Of a DNA stretch of 6,470 bases, positions 1-6,382 are shown one piece after another (position 1 is the first letter of the stretch; each line of letters begins with the position of its first letter). This stretch comes from Verrucomicrobiota bacterium (GTDB lineage: Bacteria; Verrucomicrobiota; Lentisphaeria; Oligosphaerales; Oligosphaeraceae): assembly GCA_022709995.1 (NCBI GenBank), contig JAKLHU010000132.1, forward strand, positions 1 through 6,470, read 5' to 3'. The notes beneath the pieces are model-generated. The model ran no database searches. It saw nothing but the letters and a program-made list of their open reading frames with translations, and had not been told where the DNA came from. Position numbers and translations under genes: made by a program.

Positions 1-165
1 GGGCAGGTCCTCCTCCAGGGCCGCGACCAGCGCCTGGCCGGTCAGGTCGAAGACCTCGCGCCGCACCTCCCCCTCGACCCGGGCCCCGGGCTCGAGCTGG
101 AGCGACAGGCGCAGCGGCCGGGCGAAGGCCTGGAGCGCGACGCTGGCCGGCGTTCCGGCCGGCGG
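1..165 (-). CDS. Coding-like fragment, runs off left edge, start unclear
   Basis: The product is not recognised. Read on the minus strand from 165 to the edge, this gives 55 uninterrupted codons, of which 54 end in G or C. The peptide has the alternating hydrophobic/polar pattern of a beta-sandwich segment, for example SVALQAFARPLRLSLQLEPG followed by EVRREVFDLTGQALVAAL. An in-frame TGA lies just upstream at 166-168, and there is no ATG or TTG after it. The only usual start codon is GTG at 64-66, preceded by GAGG about five bases away. Starting there would leave half of the protein-like sequence untranslated. It lies downstream of the phosphofructokinase gene on the same strand and in the same frame. 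It could be the 5' part of a gene with a frameshift or non-standard start, a decayed gene, or sequence joined by misassembly. The peptide pattern and third-position bias are observed; any function is unknown. Confidence 0.35.
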
Positions 166-177
166 TCAACCTGGCGA

Positions 178-232
178 ACGCGGCCGGGCGTCGGGCCGGG
201 CGGCCGGGCGGTCCAGTCGCGCTGGCCGGGCC
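178..232. repeat. GC-rich block with GGCCGGGCG repeats
   Basis: The nonamer GGCCGGGCG occurs at 182-190, 194-202 and 202-210, with a near copy (GGCCGGGCC) at 224-232. The line 181-240 is about 90% G+C. It separates the phosphofructokinase stop from the coding-like fragment to the left. It could form strong secondary structure in RNA made from the minus strand, but no T-run follows, so it is not a standard intrinsic terminator. Confidence 0.55.
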
Positions 233-249
233 GTCGGCGCGGGGCGGCG

Positions 250-1599
250 TCATGGCGCGGCTTGGCTGGACCAGTCGCCGTTCTGCCGGGTCGAGAGGAG
301 CACGCTTTGCCAGAGCTGGCCGCGGGGGTCGATCTTGCGGCGCGAGCGGGTGGCCAGGCTCGCCGGCACATAGGTGAAGTATCCCTGCCAGTTGGCGACG
401 ATGACGTCGGTCATGCCGGCCATGGCGGCATGCACGGCGTGCTGGGCCAGGTGCAGGCAGAAAATGGAGTCCATGCCGTTGGCGGGAGTGCTCCGGATGA
501 GGTAGCTCGGGTCGATGTATTTCAGGCTGAAGTCGACATTGCGGCTTTTCAGATAGCGCGAGATTTCATCTTTCAGGAAGATGCCGATGTCCTTGTGGAT
601 TGTGTTGCCGGACTTGTCGATGACGTTGTCGCCGTCGTTTTTGAACAGGTTCTGGCCGGCGCCTTCGGCCGCGACGATGACGGCGTGCTGCTTGCGGGCC
701 AGGCGTCTTTCCAGGACCGGCAGAAAGCCGTTGTCGCCGTACAGCTCGAACTGGACTTCCGGGATGAGGCAGTAGTTGACGAGGGAATTGGACAGGCTGG
801 CATAGGCGGCGATGAAGCCCGAGTCCCGCCCCATCAGCTTGACCAGGCCGATGCCGTTGAGGCACCCTTTGGCCTCGTTGTGGGCGCAGGAGATGATCGG
901 CGCCGCCACCTGGACCGCGGTTTCAAAGCCGAACGTCTTGTCCATGAAGCAGAGGTCGTTGTCAATCGTTTTCGGAATGCCGACGACGCTGATCGGCAAA
1001 TTGCGCTTCTTCAGCTCGGTGGCGATGTCATGGGCGCCGCGCTGGGTGCCGTCGCCGCCGATGGTGAACAGGATGTTGATGTTGAGCCGGTCGAGGGTGC
1101 GGACGATTTCCTCGGTGTCCTGGTGTCCGCGGGACGAGCCCAGGATGGACCCGCCGGTAGTGTGGATGCCGTCGACAATGTCGGGATCAAGGGCAATCGG
1201 CTTCAGGCCGTTGGATGGAACCAGGCCGCTGTAGCCGTATTGAATCCCGAAGATGTTGTCGACCCGGTAGGTGTAGTAGAGGGTGTTGACCAGGGCCTTG
1301 ATGACGTCGTTGAGACCGGGGCAGAGGCCGCCGCAGGTCACGATGGCCGCCCGCGTCCAGGTGGCGTCATGATACAGTTTTTTTCGCGGCCCGGCGGCGA
1401 CAAAAGCCGGGACGTTCTTGCCCGCGGCGTGCAGCTCGTTGTTGATGTTGCGGTCGGCGCAGTAGGTGATGGATTCGGAATCATCGACGAAAATGACGTC
1501 TTTGAGCGGAGACTCGAGAGTGGGGGTGCCGACGCGGGGAATGGAAAAATCGAGGTTGACCAGCTCCTCGATGCCGATATTCATGTTTTGTGGGTACAT
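250..1599 (-). CDS. ATP-dependent 6-phosphofructokinase, plant-type (group III)
   Basis: This cytoplasmic glycolytic enzyme phosphorylates fructose 6-phosphate to fructose 1,6-bisphosphate. Visible motifs, numbered from the ATG at 1599: the phosphate-loop GGLCPGLN (90-97), GGDGTQ (181-186), PKTIDND (209-215, with D213 as the expected catalytic base), MGRDSGF (256-262) and IPE (279-281). Gly184 in GGDGT indicates ATP use; PPi-dependent enzymes have Asp there. Lys210 before TIDND and the roughly 80-residue N-terminal extension match plant and group III bacterial enzymes rather than the 320-residue E. coli PfkA. The 449-residue length is normal for this group. An in-frame TTG at 1614 would add five residues, but it has no ribosome-binding site, whereas the ATG has GGAA about nine bases upstream. 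The gene is transcribed divergently from the AlbA_2 gene. Its G+C looks lower than that of the other genes. The family call is firm; the phosphoryl donor is inferred from motifs. Confidence 0.95.
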   Translation of the reverse strand: MYPQNMNIGIEELVNLDFSIPRVGTPTLESPLKDVIFVDDSESITYCADRNINNELHAAGKNVPAFVAAGPRKKLYHDATWTRAAIVTCGGLCPGLNDVIKALVNTLYYTYRVDNIFGIQYGYSGLVPSNGLKPIALDPDIVDGIHTTGGSILGSSRGHQDTEEIVRTLDRLNINILFTIGGDGTQRGAHDIATELKKRNLPISVVGIPKTIDNDLCFMDKTFGFETAVQVAAPIISCAHNEAKGCLNGIGLVKLMGRDSGFIAAYASLSNSLVNYCLIPEVQFELYGDNGFLPVLERRLARKQHAVIVAAEGAGQNLFKNDGDNVIDKSGNTIHKDIGIFLKDEISRYLKSRNVDFSLKYIDPSYLIRSTPANGMDSIFCLHLAQHAVHAAMAGMTDVIVANWQGYFTYVPASLATRSRRKIDPRGQLWQSVLLSTRQNGDWSSQAAP

Positions 1600-1663
1600 T
1601 TTGCTTGTTTCCAAAACGGCGTTATGGTATCTGTTGAAAGGACGGGCGGCGAGAGGCCTGGGA

Positions 1664-1692
1664 AGTCACCCGGGCCGGGCCGGGGAGTCACC
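1664..1692. repeat. Direct repeat AGTCACC, 22-bp period, possible operator
   Basis: AGTCACC occurs at 1664-1670 and 1686-1692. The start-to-start distance of 22 bp is about two helical turns, so both copies face the same side of the DNA. GGAAGTCACCC and GGGGAGTCACCG show some similarity beyond the core. The pair lies directly beside the TATAAT box, upstream of the AlbA_2 gene and in the leader of the phosphofructokinase gene. This geometry suits a dimeric regulator, but no binding protein can be named. Confidence 0.3.
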
Positions 1693-1700
1693 GCAACAAT

Positions 1701-1708
1701 ATTATAAT
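1701..1708. promoter_or_regulatory. Overlapping divergent -10 boxes (TATAAT on both strands)
   Basis: The octamer ATTATAAT gives a perfect TATAAT on the plus strand (1703-1708) and on the minus strand (1706-1701). It is an AT island within GC-rich sequence, midway between two divergent genes. Plus-strand transcription would give a leader of about 35-40 bases to the ATG at 1752, and minus-strand transcription about 95 bases to the ATG at 1599. No good TTGACA lies 16-18 bp away on either side. The nearest -35-like hexamer on the minus strand, TGGACA (1734-1729), is 22 bp away, which is too far. The -10 match is observed; promoter activity is inferred. Confidence 0.5.
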
Positions 1709-1741
1709 TTAGCGCCGACCGGGGCTTTTGTCCAGTCGGAC

Positions 1742-1745
1742 GGAG
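1742..1745 (+). promoter_or_regulatory. Ribosome binding site GGAG of the AlbA_2 gene
   Basis: GGAG is followed by six bases and then the ATG at 1752. This favours that ATG over the upstream in-frame TTG at 1728, which would add eight residues (SSRTESR-like) without family character. Confidence 0.7.
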
Positions 1746-1751
1746 TCGCGA

Positions 1752-3059
1752 ATGAAGGTATCGTACAATCATGACGACTGGCGGGAAATCGTCTACTGTC
1801 GGATGGAAAATCAGCAGATTGACTTCAAGAGCGCGCAGGACTGGAACGCGATCGGCCGGGCCGGCCGGGCCAAATTCGCCCGTCATGCCATGGCCTTGGC
1901 CAACACTCTGGGCGGGTATGTGGTGGTCGGCGTCGGCGAAGACAGCAATGGCAATCCGACCTTGTACACGGGGATGACGGACGAGCAGTCGGCCTCGTTT
2001 GACCCGAGTGCGGTCGGGCAGACGATCAACCGCTATGCCGATCCGGCAGTCGCCTTTGACGTGGTTCGCCCGGAGGTCGATGGCCGCCGTTATGTCGTCC
2101 TGGTGGTCTATCCCTTTTCGGCCATGCCGCATGTGTGCAGCGACGTTTGCGATTCCGAGCTTCAACGCGGCGTCTTTTACATCCGGACGCCGGATGCGCG
2201 GAGCCGGGCGGCCTTTCGGGCGTCGGAGCTGCACGGCCTGATTCAGAAGGCGCTGCGCAACCAGCGCCAGCTTCTCGGCCGCATGCTGCGCGGCATTCTG
2301 TATGAGAACCGGCAGGGAGGCGAAGACCGCAGCGACGAGCTGTTCGCGTCGCTGGCGGCGCGCAGTCTTTTGGAAGCGCAGTCGGTGCTGGGAACCCTGG
2401 CCGTGCGCCGGGACCCGCTGTTCGAGGCGGTGATCCAGCCGCCCGGCGTTGTGAACAACTACAGCCTGACGGAAGCCCGCCGCGCCCTGGAAGGCCTGGA
2501 ACGACCGCGTCTGAATGACTTTCCCTGGCCGGGGGCCCGCTATCGGGCGGATTACTATGCCGCCAACGAGTCGTTGCGGGGCGTTCAGAAGACCACGGAG
2601 GGCAAGGCGGTCGGTTTTTGGGAACTGTACCAGAGCGGTCTGCTGTATTGCGCGGCGCCGCTGCCGGTTGGCGAAGGCGGCAGTGGCATCCAGGCCGGCG
2701 ATGTTCTGGGGCTGACCCTGGTGACCGTGGCGCTGGCTGGCCAGATGTATACCACGTTGAATCATCAGGAGGATGAGTTGGCGATGACGTTCCGGCTGCG
2801 CAACACCATGCAGCAGACCATGCTGGGCTGGGTGCGTGAACACGGGAGCGAAAGGCGTTGCCTGATTCCCGACGTGGAAGTGCAAATCCGTCGCAGCGCC
2901 AGCGACCTGGAGGCTGGCGCCGCGACCGACGCCGCCGCCCGCATCTTCCAGGAACTGTGCGAACGCTTCAATGTCAGCCTCGACAACGCCGACATGGCGC
3001 GATTGCGCAATGATTTGGAGAACTACCTCAGCCGCGGCCTGCTGAGCGGCATTGAATAG
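1752..3059 (+). CDS. AlbA_2 (Schlafen-type) domain protein with unknown C-terminal region
   Basis: The 435-residue protein begins with an AlbA_2 domain (about 15-150), the fold at the N-terminus of many RecG-like and Schlafen-related proteins. It is thought to bind nucleic acids or act in regulation. Hallmarks are visible: ENQQIDFK (19-26), the helix ending in ALANTLGG (48-55) and leading into YVVVGVGED (56-64), the strand RYVVLVVYP (113-121), PHVCSD (126-131) and GVFYIRT (140-146). The segment 155-190 looks helical. The remaining 280 or so residues are not recognised. I see no helicase or AAA motifs, no HTH, no signal peptide and no membrane segment, so it is probably cytoplasmic. Its start is 152 bp from the start of the divergent phosphofructokinase gene, and the glycosidase-like gene follows in the same direction after 140 bp. 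The domain call is confident. A role in transcriptional control or nucleic-acid processing is inference from the family only. Confidence 0.88.
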   Translation: MKVSYNHDDWREIVYCRMENQQIDFKSAQDWNAIGRAGRAKFARHAMALANTLGGYVVVGVGEDSNGNPTLYTGMTDEQSASFDPSAVGQTINRYADPAVAFDVVRPEVDGRRYVVLVVYPFSAMPHVCSDVCDSELQRGVFYIRTPDARSRAAFRASELHGLIQKALRNQRQLLGRMLRGILYENRQGGEDRSDELFASLAARSLLEAQSVLGTLAVRRDPLFEAVIQPPGVVNNYSLTEARRALEGLERPRLNDFPWPGARYRADYYAANESLRGVQKTTEGKAVGFWELYQSGLLYCAAPLPVGEGGSGIQAGDVLGLTLVTVALAGQMYTTLNHQEDELAMTFRLRNTMQQTMLGWVREHGSERRCLIPDVEVQIRRSASDLEAGAATDAAARIFQELCERFNVSLDNADMARLRNDLENYLSRGLLSGIE

Positions 3060-3187
3060 GCGTTGTCGCTCAGCTTCCGGCGCGGTCCCGGTCTGGTCGG
3101 CATCACCAACCCCGAAGCCAGCAGCGGGGGCGGCGGCGGCGGGGCGACGAAACATGGCGGTTGACCGGCCGCGACTCACCACTTATC

Positions 3188-3193
3188 AGGAGA
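3188..3193 (+). promoter_or_regulatory. Ribosome binding site AGGAGA of the large gene
   Basis: A near-consensus AGGAGA lies six bases before the ATG at 3200. It decides the start against the in-frame TTG at 3161, which would add 13 residues and has no comparable site. Confidence 0.8.
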
Positions 3194-3199
3194 CCAGGA

Positions 3200-6100
3200 A
3201 TGCGGATTTATTTCCAGGCGGATTTTGCGCTCCGGGGCGAGACGGACCCGGCGGGGTGGCTGGTGGAGCGGAATTCCGATCTGCCGTTTGCGGCGGCGAC
3301 GCAGCGCGGGGAGCAGGGACTGGAACTGCTGTCCGCCGGCAACAAATACATCGCCCTCTGCCCGGATCGGCAGGACTTCCGCCTTGATTTGACCTACCGC
3401 CTTGACATCGCCCTCAGCGGGCAGATGTCGCTGCTGGTGTGCTTTCGCTATGACCCGGTCACGCGCACCGGCGACGCCGTGCGCTGCCAGCGGCCACGCA
3501 ACGCCCGGAAGATGATCTTGGAATATGGCCGCATGGCCGACAACCGGTTTGCGCCGGTGCAGTCCAGCGACTTTGACGTCGCCGACCAGGTGTTTGCCGG
3601 GGACGTGTCCCTGACCCTGGTGCTGCAAGGGACGTCCCTCCGAGTGGAAACCGCCGGCGGCGCCGCCGACTTCACGACCGGGATCCCCCGGCCCGGCAAG
3701 GTCGCCTTCAGCCGCGGGCATTTTTTCGCGCCGTTCCTGCTGACGTCCTTTGCGCTGTCGGGGGAGGAGCCGCCGGCGCCGGCGGCGACTGGTCACTGCC
3801 AGGTCACGTTGCCGACGTCCGCCACGCTGTATCCCATCCGCTGCGATGTGTACTGGCGCGACTACGGCGATGTCTGCGAAGCCGATCTGGAATTTTCCGG
3901 CGGAGTGCCCGAAACGCCGATCGGCGAGGGGAATTACCATTGCATGCGGGCCGACCTCCTGGATGATCCCTATTTCAAGGTGGTTGTTGCGGACAAGGAG
4001 GACAAGCAGTATCTTTTCGACGGCCAGGTGGTGCTGGTCGTCGAGGCCCTGGCGCCGGCGTACTTCTATCAGGTTTTGCATCGGAAGGCGCCCTGGCCCC
4101 TGCGGCGGACCGTGCGCTTTGCCAAGCCACAGGAGCCCTTCTGTCTGGCGATCGGGGCGGAAAAGTACCTGCACACGACCATGAAGACGCTGGCTTTGCG
4201 GCCGGCCGAGACCTGGTTCGGTCTGGATGGCACCTGCCTGTATTCCGGGCAGGGGCTGTCGGCGTCGCCCTACCGGGTGACTTTCGCCAGTCAGGCCGAC
4301 AAGGCGATCCTGGCCGATCTCCCGGCCTGCGACCCGCGGCGGGAAGCAGCCGCCGAATTTGCCCGCCGCAACCATTATTTCAAGGCCGGCGAGCCAATGC
4401 GTTTCACCATCACGGTGCTGGGCGGCGGCGGACTGCCGGCCGCGTTTGCGGTCGAGCTGGAAGACGCATTTCTGGAACCGCTCCGGCCAGTGGCCGTGCA
4501 GGTGGTGGCCGACGTCGTGCCGATCGGGCCGCGGTCCATGCCGCGGGCGACCTTGGACTGCGAGGTTCTGGCGGATTTGGCCCCCGGAGTGTATCATCTG
4601 CGGGTGCGCGGTTGCGACCCCAGCGCGGCCGCTCTCGAGGACTATTGCGCCCTCGAAGTCCTCAGCCGCGAGCCCGGCGCCCCGCCGCCGATTCTTGCCG
4701 GCTTGCCGTATTTGTACGACAGCCGGACCGAAACCCGCGGCCTGGAGACCGATTCGTTTGACCCCTGGCTGCCGGTGGCCGTCGATGAGAGCCACTACAT
4801 GGCCGCCGCCAACTTCCTGCCGAAATGCGCCCGCGACAACGCCATTGCGCCGACCGTGCGGGCATATGGCCGGGAGTGGTTCCTGTGGCTCGGCACGCGC
4901 TGCGCCGACCACCCCCAGCCGGAAGACAACCTTGATCTGGTGGCGGAAGCCGACTACATCACGCCGCCCGCCGACCAGATCGGCATCACCTCTCTGCTTT
5001 GGATTCACCAGTATCGTGGCGACATCCTGGACTGGGCGATCGCCTTCATGGCCGCCGCCGCCGACCGGCGCTTCAATCTCGCGGCGGCCAGGCAGGCGCG
5101 GGAAGCCGGCGGCCAGATCGACTTGCCGAACGCGGAAGTCCTGGCGGAACATTACTGGGCGGCGTGGAACGACTATGCCCAGGAACGCATGGACGCCCGG
5201 CGCGGCGCGGTCCTGGCCGGTCTCCGGCAGGTCAACCCGCGCCTGCGCTTCGCCGGCTACGGCCCCGCCCCGATCTATGCCAGCCATTACAAGGGCCAGG
5301 AATTCGTGGCGACCCTGCTCAACGCCCGCGACGACCTGGACCGGCGCGGTTTCTGGCAGTACGAGGATTACCCCTCGGCCTGCCGCTATGGCATTGAGCG
5401 CGGGACGTATTTTCTGGCGGCGTCGCTGATGGTCCTGCCCGGACACCGCATTTATCCGGAAATCTACACGCTCGGCATCCAAGGCTGTCCGGACGGCGCC
5501 GTCTTCTTCGCTCATCCCCCCTATGGGCAGCGTTTGGCGAACCCGCCGCTGCGCATCAAGCGGCGCGTGTATGACTACGCGTTTGCCTCCGCGCACTGGC
5601 TCAACGGCGAGTTTCATTATTGGGACAAGTGCGGTTTCCAGGCCTGCGGCTTCGAGCGCGACCGTTACGAAGTCCTGCTGCGGGCCTGGCGAAATGTGCG
5701 CCTGTTCCCGCCGGAGCGCCCCTTGCGTTCGGCGGCTTTCGTCTATGACGGCGGCTCCTGGCGCCGCGACGCCGGGCAGACCCTGCTGACCAATTACGGC
5801 GGCGCGATTCTCGATGTGCGCAAGACGGTCGCCGAAGATGTCCCGTTCGCCTACGAAATGGCGCGGCGCCATCCGGTCCTGGCCGGATTCCAGATCAATG
5901 CCGCTGAACTCGGCGACCTGGCGCCGTCTGACGTCGACCTGCTGGTGCTGCCGCCTTTGGCCGGCATGGCCCCGGCCAGCCTGGAGGCCATCCGTCGGCT
6001 GCATGCGGCCGGCGTCAACCTGCTTGGCTTCGAGGACGTCAGCGGTCTGGAAGACCTCTTCGGCGTGAGGAACACCGGCATTGGCCAGGCTGTCACCAAT

Positions 6101-6382
6101 ATCCGCGGCACCGATGGCTTCTTGCCTGGCCAGACGGAATTCTGCGAAGAGCCCCGCTGCCGCGGCAAATACGCCGCGGCGGGCGCCGAAGCGCTGCTGG
6201 ACGCCGAGGTTCCGGTGCTGCTGCGGCAGCGGAACCCGGCCGCGACGGCGGCCCTGTTCAACGTTCCGCCGACCCTGGTCCGCGACGACCAGCTGCATGA
6301 CCGGCTGGGCTATGGCCGGGAAAGCATCAGCGCGCTGATCAACCCCAGGTTGATCTCCAGTTCAGAAAAACGGACCCCCTGA
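3200..6382 (+). CDS. Large glycoside-hydrolase-like multidomain protein
   Basis: The product is 1060 residues from the ATG. I do not recognise a named family; the architecture is that of a large glycosidase. Residues 1-187 look like a concanavalin-type beta-sandwich, and 196-390 are a second unrecognised beta-rich region. Residues 395-490 form an Ig-like domain (FKAGEPMRFTITVLGGGG to YCALEVL). Residues 505-820 resemble a TIM barrel, with acidic or aromatic motifs typical of such sites: WNDY (656-659), WQYEDYP (E722/D723) and RIYPEIYTLG (E754). Residues 845-955 resemble the amidotransferase-fold trimerisation domain of GH42 enzymes (SAAFVYDGGSW; DVDLLVLPPLAGM; AAGVNLLGF), without an obvious Cys-His-Glu triad. 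No signal peptide or membrane segment is seen, so it probably acts in the cytoplasm on imported sugars. The C-terminus seems cut: after SISALIN the last dozen codons look foreign and end at TGA. Hydrolase function and the catalytic residues are inference. Confidence 0.85.
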   Translation: MRIYFQADFALRGETDPAGWLVERNSDLPFAAATQRGEQGLELLSAGNKYIALCPDRQDFRLDLTYRLDIALSGQMSLLVCFRYDPVTRTGDAVRCQRPRNARKMILEYGRMADNRFAPVQSSDFDVADQVFAGDVSLTLVLQGTSLRVETAGGAADFTTGIPRPGKVAFSRGHFFAPFLLTSFALSGEEPPAPAATGHCQVTLPTSATLYPIRCDVYWRDYGDVCEADLEFSGGVPETPIGEGNYHCMRADLLDDPYFKVVVADKEDKQYLFDGQVVLVVEALAPAYFYQVLHRKAPWPLRRTVRFAKPQEPFCLAIGAEKYLHTTMKTLALRPAETWFGLDGTCLYSGQGLSASPYRVTFASQADKAILADLPACDPRREAAAEFARRNHYFKAGEPMRFTITVLGGGGLPAAFAVELEDAFLEPLRPVAVQVVADVVPIGPRSMPRATLDCEVLADLAPGVYHLRVRGCDPSAAALEDYCALEVLSREPGAPPPILAGLPYLYDSRTETRGLETDSFDPWLPVAVDESHYMAAANFLPKCARDNAIAPTVRAYGREWFLWLGTRCADHPQPEDNLDLVAEADYITPPADQIGITSLLWIHQYRGDILDWAIAFMAAAADRRFNLAAARQAREAGGQIDLPNAEVLAEHYWAAWNDYAQERMDARRGAVLAGLRQVNPRLRFAGYGPAPIYASHYKGQEFVATLLNARDDLDRRGFWQYEDYPSACRYGIERGTYFLAASLMVLPGHRIYPEIYTLGIQGCPDGAVFFAHPPYGQRLANPPLRIKRRVYDYAFASAHWLNGEFHYWDKCGFQACGFERDRYEVLLRAWRNVRLFPPERPLRSAAFVYDGGSWRRDAGQTLLTNYGGAILDVRKTVAEDVPFAYEMARRHPVLAGFQINAAELGDLAPSDVDLLVLPPLAGMAPASLEAIRRLHAAGVNLLGFEDVSGLEDLFGVRNTGIGQAVTNIRGTDGFLPGQTEFCEEPRCRGKYAAAGAEALLDAEVPVLLRQRNPAATAALFNVPPTLVRDDQLHDRLGYGRESISALINPRLISSSEKRTP

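Noticed and set aside
262..1707. 481-codon plus-strand open frame
   Set aside because: It is the in-register antisense of the phosphofructokinase gene, whose catalytic motifs are unambiguous.
3125..3144. GGC/CGG run before the large gene as a functional repeat
   Set aside because: It is short and low-complexity in GC-rich sequence, with no array or structure around it.
1581..3182. 533-codon minus-strand open frame
   Set aside because: It is the antisense of the AlbA_2 gene and shows no family motifs.
3161..3189. Promoter-like TTGACC, 17 bp, TATCAG
   Set aside because: The -10 would overlap the ribosome-binding site, and transcription would start at about 3196, removing that site from the message.
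3176..6298. 1040-codon minus-strand open frame
   Set aside because: It lies in exact register opposite the large plus-strand gene. That gene has a good ribosome-binding site and domain-like sequence, whereas this frame is rich in Arg, Gly, Ala and Gln with no recognisable domain.
6337..6355. Intrinsic terminator of the large gene
   Set aside because: The stem lies before the stop codon and no T-run follows.
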